Part shown: positions 28,210 through 36,416 of the stretch, piece by piece
How positions within the stretch are numbered: the stretch's first letter is position 1
Layout of the letters: the number at the start of each line of letters is the position of its first letter
Assembly (NCBI RefSeq): GCF_001426225.1
Contig: NZ_LMRT01000013.1
Location: forward strand, 145,803-209,802
Length of the DNA stretch: 64,000 nucleotides
Direction: 5' to 3'
Source of the DNA: Allobosea sp. Leaf344
GTDB taxonomy: Bacteria > Pseudomonadota > Alphaproteobacteria > Rhizobiales > Beijerinckiaceae
Position numbers and translations under genes: made by a program
Notes under the pieces: generated by a model
Told to the model about the DNA's origin: nothing
Databases searched by the model: none
The model's input: only the letters and a program-made list of their open reading frames with translations

Positions 28210-30824
28210 GCCGCCAGCCTCACCGCCGCCTTGGATTCGCTGAGCTCGTTCAGCAGGGCGCGCCGGTCGAATTTCGCCACCACCTCGTCGAGCCGGGCCT
28301 GGAGCGCGCGCATCTGCAGATCCGGCGTCGCCAGGCTGGTCATCCCGATGATGCGCAGATCGCGGCCGCCCTCGCCGCCGCGCAGCGCGGACACCAGCGC
28401 GAAGCTGGCCTCGCCGTCGCGGTCGAGATCGAGCAGCAGGACGGCGATGCCCCCCTGCTGCACCAGGCGCCGCGCCGTCTCGTGGTCGGCCGCGAGCTGC
28501 ACCGGCTGGCCCGAGGCCTTGAGCACCGGGGTGAGCATCTCGCGCAGGAAATCCGAGGGTTCCATCAGCAGGATCTGCGCGCCGGCCGCCGGCTTCTCGG
28601 GATTGCGGCGCGCGCTGAGCCAGTCCGGGTCGCCCTGCGGCAGATAATGCGCGAGGTCGACGATATCGGTGGCGCGGCCGCGGATCACGGCGGAGCCGAT
28701 CACGCTCTTGTCGCGGGTCTCCTGGATTTCGACGTCCAGCGTCTCCTCGACGATGTCGATGATCGCGTCGACGGCCAGCGCCATCGTCAGCTCGCCCTCC
28801 GAGATGATGACCAGCGGCTGCAGGCCCTCGCGCCGGATCTGCGTCTCTCCCACCGGCACGATCGGCATCAGCCGGCCCCGGTAGTGCAGCAGGGTGCGGC
28901 CGCCGCTGAACTGGAATTCCGCGGCATCGACCTCTTCGAGCCGGGTGACCAGCGAGAGCGGCAGAGCCTTGAGCCCGTCCTGCCCGGTGGTGAAGACCAG
29001 CATCGTCGTGGTCTCGCCGACGGCGGAGACGGGCGCGGCCTGCGCCTCGTCGCGGCCGCCCTCCGAGACCGCGGCGCCGACATGGCGGGCGATGCCGTTG
29101 GGATCGATGATCAGCACCACCGCGCCGTCGCCCAGCACCGTGTTGCCGGAGAAGATCGGGATGTGCCGAAGCTTCATCGACATCGGCTTCACCACGATTT
29201 CCTCGGTGTGGAAGACGCTGTCGACCAGGATGCCGAATTGCCGCTCGCCGATCTGCGTCACCACGATGAAGCCGTCGGTCATCGCGGTCTCGCCGGCGCC
29301 CATCAGCGAGGCGAGCGAGATCACCGGCAGCAGCCGCTCGCGCAGGCGCAGCACCGGGGCGCCGTTGATCCGCTCGATGCGATGATCCGCCCCCGGCTTA
29401 ACGCGGACCAGCTCGCGCACCACGATCTGCGGGATGGCGTAGCGCATCGCGCCGGCGGATACGATCAGCGCCGAGACGATCGCCAAAGTGAGCGGGATCT
29501 TGACGGTGAAGGTCGTGCCGAGCCCGGGCGTGCTGGCGATGTCGATCAGCCCGCCGATCGTGTCGACATTGACCTTGACGACGTCCATGCCGACGCCGCG
29601 CCCGGAGACGGCGGTGATCGTCTCGGCGGTCGAGAAGCCGGGATGGAAGATGAAGCGGGCGATCTGGGCATCGCTCATCCGCTCGATCTCGGCCTCCTGC
29701 GCCAGGCCGCGCTGCAGAGCCTTGCGCCTGATGCGCCCGATATCGAGCCCGCGCCCGTCATCGGAGACCGCGATGGTGACCGAGCCGCCCTCGTGATAGG
29801 CGGCGAGGCGGATGGTGCCGTGCGGCGGCTTGCCGGCGGCTTTCCGCTCCTCGGGCAGTTCGATGGCGTGATCGGCGCAGTTGCGCACCATATGGGTGAG
29901 CGGATCCTTGATCAGGTCGAGGATCTGGCGGTCGATCTCGGTGTCGTCGCCCTCCATCACCAGCTCGATGCGCTTGCCGAGCTCGGCGCCGAGGTCGCGG
30001 ACGATGCGCGGCAGCTTCGACCAGGCATTGCCGATCGGCTGCATGCGCGTCTTCATCACGCCTTCCTGCAGCTCGGCCGTGATCAGCGAGAGGCGCTGGA
30101 GCGGCGCCTTGAGCTGCGCATCCTCCTGCTGGCGTGAGATCTCGAGCAGCTGGTTGCGGGTCAGCACCAGCTCCGAGACCATGGTCATCAGATGTTCGAT
30201 CGTATCGACGGTGACGCGCAGTGTGGCGGGGCCGGTCGAGGCGCGGATCTCGCGGGGCAGGCCGTCCTCGCCCGGCGCGGCTTCGGGCTGGGCTTCGAGG
30301 CGCCCGTCGAGCCCGCGGGCCTCCGGCGCGGCGCGGAATTCGAGATCGATCGCGTCCGCGGCGGCGGCTCCGCCATGCCGGGCGAGATAGGCGGCGACGG
30401 CGTCCTGCGTCTCGGTATCGGGGGGGCGGGTGGTCGCCAGCTCCTGCTTGGCCTGCTCGTCCAGCGCGCGCAGCTCGGCGATCAGATTATCGTCGTTGCC
30501 GGCCGGCTCCTCGCCCTTGTCGGCGAGCTCGGCCAGGATGTCCTTCATCCGGTCGATGGTCTCGAGGATCGCGGTGACGCAGAGCGCGTTGACGGTGGCG
30601 CCCTCGCGCAGCTGCCCCATCACCGATTCCGCCGCATGGGTCAGCGCTTCCAGCCGGGGCAGGCCGATGAAGCCGCAGGTGCCCTTCACGGTATGCACCA
30701 GGCGGAAGATGTTGTTGAGGATCTCGCGGTTGTTCGGCTCCTGCTCGAAGCGCACGAGTTCCCGATCCACCGTGTCGATGCTTTCGCCGGTCTCGCTCAG
30801 GAATTCTTGTAGCAGCTCATCCAT
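28206..30824 (-). CDS. cheA: Hybrid chemotaxis histidine kinase CheA with C-terminal receiver
   Basis: An 872-residue kinase. Hpt domain with His44 (RLVHTVKGTCGFIG), then a dimerisation helix pair, an HATPase domain (MVRNCADHAIELPEERKAAG; DDGRGLD; GRGVGMDVVK), and CheW-like regulatory modules. The C-terminal 120 residues look like a receiver: ILLMEPSDFLREML in place of the acidic pair, LLLDLDRDGE with a candidate Asp, and VAKFDRRAL with the Lys. The acidic pocket is only partly conserved, so phosphorylation of this domain is uncertain. It follows chpT by 110 nt and begins the che part of the operon. Confidence 0.94.
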   Translation of the reverse strand: MDELLQEFLSETGESIDTVDRELVRFEQEPNNREILNNIFRLVHTVKGTCGFIGLPRLEALTHAAESVMGQLREGATVNALCVTAILETIDRMKDILAELADKGEEPAGNDDNLIAELRALDEQAKQELATTRPPDTETQDAVAAYLARHGGAAAADAIDLEFRAAPEARGLDGRLEAQPEAAPGEDGLPREIRASTGPATLRVTVDTIEHLMTMVSELVLTRNQLLEISRQQEDAQLKAPLQRLSLITAELQEGVMKTRMQPIGNAWSKLPRIVRDLGAELGKRIELVMEGDDTEIDRQILDLIKDPLTHMVRNCADHAIELPEERKAAGKPPHGTIRLAAYHEGGSVTIAVSDDGRGLDIGRIRRKALQRGLAQEAEIERMSDAQIARFIFHPGFSTAETITAVSGRGVGMDVVKVNVDTIGGLIDIASTPGLGTTFTVKIPLTLAIVSALIVSAGAMRYAIPQIVVRELVRVKPGADHRIERINGAPVLRLRERLLPVISLASLMGAGETAMTDGFIVVTQIGERQFGILVDSVFHTEEIVVKPMSMKLRHIPIFSGNTVLGDGAVVLIIDPNGIARHVGAAVSEGGRDEAQAAPVSAVGETTTMLVFTTGQDGLKALPLSLVTRLEEVDAAEFQFSGGRTLLHYRGRLMPIVPVGETQIRREGLQPLVIISEGELTMALAVDAIIDIVEETLDVEIQETRDKSVIGSAVIRGRATDIVDLAHYLPQGDPDWLSARRNPEKPAAGAQILLMEPSDFLREMLTPVLKASGQPVQLAADHETARRLVQQGGIAVLLLDLDRDGEASFALVSALRGGEGGRDLRIIGMTSLATPDLQMRALQARLDEVVAKFDRRALLNELSESKAAVRLAA

Positions 30825-30934
30825 GCCGGAGATCGACCCGCGCGCTCATTTGCCCGGCAATCTAAGCCCCACAAGGGTTTATGATCGGTTGAGATCATCC
30901 GGCCAAGCGTGGGAATTCGCAGCTAGGTGGCGAA

Positions 30935-31576
30935 TCAATCCTGCTTTTCCGAGGTGATGGTGACGGTGTCGCCATCGATGGCGAAGCTGACGCTCATCCC
31001 GGCGGCACGCGCCACCATGCCGGTATAGAGCGGCTGCACGGCATGGGCGTCGATCGTCCCGGTTTCCGAGCGGCCGGCGAGCAGATCCTCGACATGGGCG
31101 GGGATGCGGGCATGGGAGCCGGTGGCGGTGATCACGAAGCGGCCCTGCTCGCCCTCCACCGTGGCGCGCGAGACGAGCTTGCCGCCGCGCGGCACCGCAT
31201 GGGTTGCCAGGGTCAAAAGGTTGAGCAGCAGCTTCACCTGGTTCTTCGGTAGCAGCGCGCGGGGCGCATCCCAGTCCAGCGAGAGTTTCTCGTCGTTGAG
31301 GAAGCCGTTGGCGACATTGCCGGCATCGCCGAGATCGATCATCGCCCCGGCCGAACCGGCCGCGCCGAAGGCGAGCCGGGCGAATTGCAGCCGGGCCGAA
31401 GCGTTGCGGGCGCTCTTCTTGATCAGGTCGAGGGCGAAGTCCCGCATCGACGGGTCATCCTCCTCCAGAACCTCCAGCGCGTTGACAACCGCTCCGACGG
31501 GGCTGATCACATCATGGCAGACGCGGCTGCAGAGGAGCGCAGCCAGGTCGAGCGGATCGAGCGTGATGGCGGTCAT
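30935..31576 (-). CDS. chpT: Histidine phosphotransferase ChpT
   Basis: A 213-residue dimeric phosphotransferase. The N-terminal helical hairpin holds the phospho-accepting His21 (CSRVCHDVISPVGAVVNALE), and a degenerate Bergerat-like C-terminal domain lacks ATP-binding boxes (KLLLNLLTLATHAVPRGGKL). ChpT carries phosphate from the CckA hybrid kinase to CtrA and CpdR. I chose ATG 31576, and the longer upstream reading is unsupported. It lies just upstream of cheA on the same strand, 6.5 kb from ctrA. Confidence 0.9.
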   Translation of the reverse strand: MTAITLDPLDLAALLCSRVCHDVISPVGAVVNALEVLEEDDPSMRDFALDLIKKSARNASARLQFARLAFGAAGSAGAMIDLGDAGNVANGFLNDEKLSLDWDAPRALLPKNQVKLLLNLLTLATHAVPRGGKLVSRATVEGEQGRFVITATGSHARIPAHVEDLLAGRSETGTIDAHAVQPLYTGMVARAAGMSVSFAIDGDTVTITSEKQD

Positions 31577-31758
31577 GGCGGGTCCCGGGGGTCGAAGGCG
31601 TGAGATCGAAGAGGGGTCGCGGGCTTGCATCGAAACAGGAAACCATCGCTTTTCGTCGATACGGGAAAGCGCCGGTCGAGGAAGATATGGTGCCAGCCTG
31701 GTTTGCATGTGGTTAACCCGGGCGGCGCGATGTCGCGAGACGAGGATGCAGGGCCGCG

Positions 31759-32607
31759 ATGATCGCTCCGGATGACCCGGTCTTCTTGGATTGCGACGCC
31801 CTTGCCCGCAAGGTGGCGGAGGCGGCCTGCCTGGCCGGCGCAAAGCTTCTGGCGATGCGCGCCGCCCGGGACGTCAAGCTCAAGCCCGACGGCTCGCCGG
31901 TCTGCTCGGCCGATCTCGCGGCCGACCATGCCGCGAAACAGGCGCTGGCGCGGCTCCTGCCGGATTTCCCGGTGATCAGCGAGGAAAGCGCCGGCGAGAT
32001 CGCGCCCGGCCCGGTCTTCATCCTGCTCGATCCGCTGGACGGCACACGCGAATTTTTGGCCGGGGGCGAGAGCTATTGCGTCGCCATCGCGGTGGTGCGG
32101 GCGGGCAGGCCGGTCGCCGGAGCGATCGCGGCGCCGCAGCTGGCCAGGCTCTGGTTCGCCGGGGACCGCGCCTATTCGCAGAGGCTGGCGCAGGATGGCG
32201 CCGCGTTGGGCACGCCGCAGCCGGCCCGGGTGCGGCCTTTGCCCGCGGCGGGTCCGACGACGCTGGTCAGCCGCTTCCATGGCGACGCGCTCAGCGACGC
32301 GGTGGCGCGGGAGATGGGCTCGGCCAGCACGATGCCGGCCTCTTCGGCCGTGAAATTCGGGCTGATCGCCGGTGGCGAGGCCGATCTCCATATCCGCGCC
32401 GGCCAGACCATGGAGTGGGACATCGCGGCGGGAGAGGCGATTTTATGTGCCGCCGGCGGCGCGGTTCTGACCCTCGACGGGGAGCGGCCGCGCTATGGCT
32501 GCGCCGATCGCGGCTTCCGCAACCCATCCTTCGTCGCCGCGGCGAGCGAAGATCTGGCCAGGCAGGCCGTGGCGGCGGCCCGGCACCTCACTGAGGAAAA
32601 AAGCTGA
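31759..32607 (+). CDS. cysQ: 3'(2'),5'-bisphosphate nucleotidase CysQ-like
   Basis: A 282-residue, Mg-dependent, Li-sensitive-type phosphatase of the inositol monophosphatase superfamily. Metal-site motifs are visible: PVISEESAGE (about residues 72-81), LLDPLDGTREFLAG (about 92-105) and the C-terminal WDIAAGEAILCAAGG (about 213). The DPLDGT-REF form is typical of CysQ, which dephosphorylates adenosine 3',5'-bisphosphate produced in sulfate assimilation. It is divergent from chpT with 182 bp between. The repeat array lies downstream. Confidence 0.9.
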   Translation: MIAPDDPVFLDCDALARKVAEAACLAGAKLLAMRAARDVKLKPDGSPVCSADLAADHAAKQALARLLPDFPVISEESAGEIAPGPVFILLDPLDGTREFLAGGESYCVAIAVVRAGRPVAGAIAAPQLARLWFAGDRAYSQRLAQDGAALGTPQPARVRPLPAAGPTTLVSRFHGDALSDAVAREMGSASTMPASSAVKFGLIAGGEADLHIRAGQTMEWDIAAGEAILCAAGGAVLTLDGERPRYGCADRGFRNPSFVAAASEDLARQAVAAARHLTEEKS

Positions 32608-33162
32608 GGCGACGAGGCTTGCGCGCCTGATCCGTTCGGGGTGGGGGAGGGTCGCTGGGGCAGGGGGGCGCGTAGCAGCGTAGCCATCGGAGATCTGGTG
32701 ATCTTCTTCTTGCTCGCGATGCCGATGCCGAAGCCGTGTCGATGCCGCGCTAATACCGGTGCCGCACCGATGCCGCGCTGATGCCGTTGCCGCATCGATG
32801 CCGAAGCCCGCACCGCTGCCTTGGCCGATGCGGATGCCGTGCCCACGCCGCGCTGATGCCGTGCCGCGCTAATGCTGGTGCCATGTCGATGCCGATGCTG
32901 CACCGATGCCGGTGCCGCACCGCTGCCTTGGCCGATGCTGACACCGGTGCCGCACCGTTGCCGAAGCCGTGCCGATGCCGCGCTGTATGCCGAGCCGACG
33001 CAGATGCCGCACCGATGCCGAAGCCCGCACCGCTGCCTTGACCGATGCAGATGCCGCTGATGCCGTGCCTCGGCCGATGCCGCGTCGCTCGCGCACCGAG
33101 CCTCGGCTCCTTTCCCTCCGAAACCGCTGTGCGCGAGCCTTGCCCGTTCGGGCCGCCTTGCG
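32608..33162. other. Convergent intergenic region without credible gene
   Basis: A 555-bp gap between the ends of cysQ (+) and the small HTH gene (-). The first 90 bp are unremarkable, about 365 bp is the GATGCC-rich repeat array, and the rest is ordinary. Long open frames cross it on both strands, but they encode only low-complexity Arg/His/Ala/Ser or Met/Pro/Cys strings. Confidence 0.6.
32718..33080. repeat. Degenerate GATGCC-based repeat array
   Basis: By my count the hexamer GATGCC occurs 16 times in about 365 bp, often in GATGCCGATGCC or GATGCCGCGCT(G/A)AT contexts. A longer unit containing CACCGCTGCCTTG recurs at 32811, 32918 and 33028, a spacing of 107 and 110 bp. The array is thus a microsatellite-like sequence with a superimposed higher-order period. 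There are no unique spacers of even size, so it is not CRISPR. Confidence 0.85.
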
Positions 33163-33429
33163 TCAGAGCCGCTGCTCCGCCGGGTGGCGTTGGCAATATT
33201 CGGTGACGGAGAGGCGGCGGCGGATGCCGATGCCGTCGGCGTCGTTGAGGAATTCGATGCCGCTGACGGTGAACACCGCGCGCAGCCTGTTGCGGGTGGT
33301 ATCGAGGATCGGCCGCCCGCCCGCTTCGAATTCGCGGATCGTCCGCAGCCCGACATTGGCGCGGCGGCTGAGTTCGGCGGCGCTCCAGCCCAGCATGGCG
33401 CGGGCCAGCCTGCACTGCTCTTCGGTCAT
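33163..33429 (-). CDS. Small XRE-type helix-turn-helix regulator
   Basis: An 88-residue protein. Helix-turn-helix at residues 4-45 (QCRLARAMLGWSAAELSRRA, then NVGLRTIREFEAGGRP), then a short tail with LRAVFTVSGIEFLNDADGIGIR. This compact form is common in Hyphomicrobiales genomes, where one-domain regulators of this kind often occur singly. The target is unknown. It lies downstream of the porin terminator, facing the repeat array. Confidence 0.82.
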   Translation of the reverse strand: MTEEQCRLARAMLGWSAAELSRRANVGLRTIREFEAGGRPILDTTRNRLRAVFTVSGIEFLNDADGIGIRRRLSVTEYCQRHPAEQRL

Positions 33430-33472
33430 GATCGGGCTCCGGCGGTCGAGATCCGGGGAGGGCGGAAACGCG

Positions 33473-33501
33473 AAAAGGCCCCCGGCTTGCGCCGGGAGCC
33501 T
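33473..33501 (-). terminator. Rho-independent terminator of the porin gene
   Basis: An 11-bp stem with one mismatch (33476-33486 pairing with 33491-33501, loop TTGC) is followed on the minus strand by TTTT. It lies directly after the porin stop at 33516. Confidence 0.8.
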
Positions 33502-33515
33502 CTGAGGCGGGTGGT

Positions 33516-34805
33516 TCAGAACTCGCGCTGCACGCGGAAGCGGGCCGACAGGCTGTCGTCGCTGCCGAGCGTGAAGGTACCGCCGCGGTTGGAATCGGCG
33601 ACGCGGCCCTTGGGATCGAGCTTGGCGTAGAGCACCTCGACACCGATATCGAGCCCGCTGACGGGGGACCAGATCAGGTTCGAACCGACACGAAATTCCT
33701 TGTAGTCGGTCTGGCCGGTCGCAGCGCCTTTGAAGCGGTCGAAGGTGTTGACGTCGAGATACGACCCGAACACCGCCTGGCGAATCGCCGGCGTCCAGTA
33801 ATGCTGGAAGGCGGCCGTAATCGCGTAGCCCTTGGAGAGCTTGAGGCTCGAGGTCGAGCCGTTGACGGCTTCGTAGGCATCATCCGCAGTGGTCTTCACG
33901 CCGCCGGCGCTGATGGAGCCTGCCTGCAGATAGCTCAGCGCGCCTTCGGCATAGGCGCCCTGGAGCCAAAGCACGTCACCCTGCGCCAGCATCGGCAGGT
34001 TGAGCTTCAAGCCCGCCTGCACGGCAAAGCCGTATTTGCTGTCGACCTGCTGTGCGGCGCGGGCCGAACTGGCCGTGATCTCGTGCAGGGCACCGGAGAG
34101 TTGAGCGGAGCCCCAGCCCTGCGTCACGTTGAGATTGGCCACCAGGTCGGGCAAGCGATTGCCGCCCTGCAGATTGGTGTCAGCCTTCCTCTTGAAGTCG
34201 TCGGCGCGCTGCCAGCTGTCGTTGCGACGCTCTGTCCCGTCTTCCAGCGAGAGCGTGGCACTGACGCCGCTGCCGAAGGTGGCGGTATAGGCGAACATCT
34301 GCGTCGACTGGTCCGAACCGCGCAGCGTGCCCCAGTTCAGATCATCCGCGTAGAAGTCGAACATCGACTGGGCGCGACCGGCGGTCAGCGGGCCGAACTG
34401 CACGAAGCCCTTGTCGAGCGCGACTGTGGTCTCGTTGGCCTGCAGGCCGCCCTTGCTGTAGGCGCCGCTCTGGCGGATCGCGTCGTAGCGGATGAACGTG
34501 CGCAGCGTGCCATAGGCCGTCGCCGTGCGTGCGTCGACGTTCACGCGGCCATAGGCCCGCAAGCCGGTGACGTCGTCGTTCTTCTTGACAGGCTGGAGGT
34601 AAAGGCCTTCGGCGCGCAGGCGGCCGCTGACGCGCAGGCAGGTCTGGGTGCCCGGAATATAGAAGAAGCCTGCGCCATAGGTGTTGCAGACGCGGACATA
34701 TTCGACCGGCGCCGCCTTGCGGGACGGCAGGTCGGCAGCGCCGGCGCCACTGGCGGCCACCAGGGCGCTGGCCGTCGAAAGGAGAAGAGTAGTGATCTTT
34801 TTCAC
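33516..34805 (-). CDS. Omp2b-type outer-membrane porin
   Basis: A 429-residue porin. Signal peptide VKKITTLLLSTASALVAASG ending AGAADLP, then the alphaproteobacterial porin hallmarks: VEYVRVCNTYGAGFFYIPGT and CLRVSGRLRAEG, with the two cysteines of the family's first loop. The rest alternates beta-strand-like segments, ends in a terminal Phe (RFRVQREF) for Bam recognition, and probably forms a trimeric 16-strand barrel. The start is GTG 34805, just before the Lys-Lys of the signal. The upstream region carries two CRP-type palindromes. Confidence 0.92.
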   Translation of the reverse strand: MKKITTLLLSTASALVAASGAGAADLPSRKAAPVEYVRVCNTYGAGFFYIPGTQTCLRVSGRLRAEGLYLQPVKKNDDVTGLRAYGRVNVDARTATAYGTLRTFIRYDAIRQSGAYSKGGLQANETTVALDKGFVQFGPLTAGRAQSMFDFYADDLNWGTLRGSDQSTQMFAYTATFGSGVSATLSLEDGTERRNDSWQRADDFKRKADTNLQGGNRLPDLVANLNVTQGWGSAQLSGALHEITASSARAAQQVDSKYGFAVQAGLKLNLPMLAQGDVLWLQGAYAEGALSYLQAGSISAGGVKTTADDAYEAVNGSTSSLKLSKGYAITAAFQHYWTPAIRQAVFGSYLDVNTFDRFKGAATGQTDYKEFRVGSNLIWSPVSGLDIGVEVLYAKLDPKGRVADSNRGGTFTLGSDDSLSARFRVQREF

Positions 34806-34890
34806 AGGGACCCCCAAAAGAGTTCGCTTAATCTGGTTCGGCAATCTCAATCTGCCGATCTCAGGATTAGTGAATACGGGTGTTACCTCA

Positions 34891-34906
34891 TGTGAAATTG
34901 TTCACA
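34891..34906. promoter_or_regulatory. CRP-type palindrome 1
   Basis: TGTGAAATTGTTCACA is a perfect TGTGA-N6-TCACA match to the CRP/Vfr-type operator consensus. It lies 86 bp upstream of the porin start. The CRP/FNR gene nearby encodes a recognition helix beginning RETV, as in E. coli CRP, making autogenous or porin control likely. Confidence 0.7.
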
Positions 34907-34946
34907 TCATTGTTTCAATACCTCCAATAGTTGCGCCAATGGCACA

Positions 34947-34962
34947 TGTGAAATATTTCACC
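34947..34962. promoter_or_regulatory. CRP-type palindrome 2
   Basis: TGTGAAATATTTCACC matches TGTGA-N6-TCAC(A) with one mismatch at the end, and its inner 14 bp are a perfect palindrome. Its centre is 56 bp from the centre of palindrome 1, a little over five helical turns. Confidence 0.6.
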
Positions 34963-34989
34963 GCATCGAACAAAATCATCTTATATATA

Positions 34990-35006
34990 AATTACGTTAC
35001 GTAATT
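34990..35006. promoter_or_regulatory. AATTACGT palindrome
   Basis: AATTACGTTACGTAATT has perfect 8-bp arms around one central base. It differs in sequence from the CRP-type sites, so it would be the operator of some other dimeric regulator, or a structural element of the promoter. No regulator is assigned. Confidence 0.45.
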
Positions 35007-35230
35007 TTCAGATTGGCGAGGTGATGGATTTGCGGTTCGCAGCATGGGATCGGGTTCGGGGTACGCCTGCGGGAATGGCAGACAGTGTCAATCTACGAAA
35101 TTCCCATAGGCCGCAGCCGCGCGTTTGTGTATAGCGGCAAATATATTCGATACTACGCCGCGATCTATCTAATTAAATACTGAAATGTCTTTTTTTCAGT
35201 TGCAGTACTTCGGCATTGAGTGGGGGCGAT

Positions 35231-35953
35231 ATGCTGAGAAACTACGAAACCGTCCACGCGATGGAGCGTCTGCCCCGCCGCAGTTTCGAGAAGGGCGCCG
35301 TCATCAGGCAGCCCGACGATCTGTCCGAGACCGTCCTGCTGATCGAAAGCGGGCGGGCGCAATGTTTCTACATGACGCCGCAGGGGTCGGATGCCGTGCT
35401 CGGCGAGCTCGGGGCGGGGGATTTCATCGGCGATCTCCAGGCCCTGGACGGCGGCATTCCCGATGCCTGCTACGAGGCGCTGGAGCGCACCAGCGCCATC
35501 CTGTTCCGGCGCGACGAGTTTCTCGAGCGGCTGCGGCTCTCGGCGCCCTTCGCGGAAGCCTATACGCGCCGCCTCTGCACGCGCGTGCGCCTGCTGAACC
35601 AGCTTTATGTGGAGAGCCGGGTGCTGCCGATGCGCGAGCGGCTGTTTGCCGAACTGATCCGGCTCAGCCTGCGCACCGAGACCGGGCGGATCGTCATCGC
35701 GCCGGCCCCGACCCATGCCGAGCTGGCGCGGCGGATCGCCTCGCAGCGCGAGACCGTCACCAAGCAGATGAGCGCGCTGGCGCGGAGCGGGATCATCAGC
35801 CTCGAGGGCCAGACCATCATCATCGAGAAGCCGGGCGATCTGCAGGCCGCGCTGCGCGATCATCTCGGCGACATGGCCGCCTGCCCGCCGGATTCACCGG
35901 CCCCGGAACGTGAACTTCGTCACCGACCGAGGGCCGCCGCCATGGCACGATGA
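35231..35953 (+). CDS. CRP/FNR-family transcriptional regulator
   Basis: A 240-residue regulator. Cyclic-nucleotide-binding-fold domain at about residues 15-125 (LLIESGRAQCFYMTPQGSDA; LGELGAGDFIGDLQALDGG), a long dimer helix, and a C-terminal winged helix (THAELARRIASQRETVTKQM, RETV at 173-176). The FNR-type cysteine cluster at the N-terminus is absent, so it is not an iron-sulfur oxygen sensor. The ligand is unknown. ATG 35231 follows GTGGGGGC as ribosome site. The recognition helix suits the TGTGA boxes upstream. Confidence 0.87.
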   Translation: MLRNYETVHAMERLPRRSFEKGAVIRQPDDLSETVLLIESGRAQCFYMTPQGSDAVLGELGAGDFIGDLQALDGGIPDACYEALERTSAILFRRDEFLERLRLSAPFAEAYTRRLCTRVRLLNQLYVESRVLPMRERLFAELIRLSLRTETGRIVIAPAPTHAELARRIASQRETVTKQMSALARSGIISLEGQTIIIEKPGDLQAALRDHLGDMAACPPDSPAPERELRHRPRAAAMAR

Positions 35954-36416
35954 TCACCGGTTGGCGTCCTCGGTCATCAACCTCCAGAAGTAGAGACCTG
36001 ACTTGTGAGGGCCGGACCAGGAATTCGGCCCTCACCTTTGTCCTGGGGGGAGGGATGTCGGCGCCTAAGTCGGCAGGCGAGGGCGGCTGCAGGGCGTTTT
36101 GCTGCGCTGGGTCTGGCTGCAGGACGTCTGGCCGCCGGGGGGGTCGGGTTGTTTGTGGGGGCCGGGCTGCTCGGGGGCCGGCCGAATGTGTTTTGACCTG
36201 ACGGAATTCGGCGGCGCCCGGCGTCCAGTTGCCTAGGGTACCAGCCGCATGGCTACCTGCTGCGCGGCGAGCGGATCGCACTCCGCTCGCTCCAGCCTTG
36301 CAGAGCCACGCGCTGCCCGCAATCTGCGTAACGCCCCGGCGTCAGCGGCTCGGCGGGGGCGCGTCCGGCCACCGCGGCGGCGCTCGCCTCAGCGTATCAC
36401 GGAGCGGGCGGTCGCC
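35954..36416. other. Intergenic region after CRP/FNR gene
   Basis: A 463-bp gap. It contains a strong hairpin at 36005-36035 and a 28-bp tandem repeat at its right end. I see no gene: open frames here are short, G-rich and lack family-like sequence. Confidence 0.5.
36005..36039 (+). terminator. Hairpin/terminator after CRP/FNR gene
   Basis: Perfect 10-bp arms GTGAGGGCCG / CGGCCCTCAC with an 11-nt loop lie 52 nt past the stop and are followed by CTTTG. The stem is strong but the T-tract is short. Confidence 0.55.

Larger units (their letters stand above)
34806..35230. promoter_or_regulatory. AT-rich divergent control region, porin / CRP-FNR gene
   Basis: A 425-bp gap that is much richer in A+T than the rest of the window. 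It contains three palindromes (listed separately) and a 7-bp inverted repeat ACTGAAA / TTTCAGT at 35179-35200 just before the regulator gene. No gene is supported here. The layout suggests a shared, regulator-dense promoter region for the porin (minus) and the regulator (plus). Confidence 0.6.

Noticed and set aside
32718-33080. CRISPR array.
   Set aside because: The repeated units are short and degenerate, with no constant repeat and no unique spacers of even length, and no cas genes are nearby.
32493-33643. Minus-strand frames across the GATGCC array that would encode 287- and 297-residue Arg/His/Ala/Ser proteins.
   Set aside because: Low-complexity translations in two different frames at once, crossing the HTH gene. 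This looks like open frames created by the repeat and not a selected protein, although translation was not excluded experimentally.
35950-36201. An 83-residue frame after the CRP/FNR gene.
   Set aside because: Cys/Gly/Arg-rich translation, no ribosome site, and it contains the hairpin at 36005-36035.
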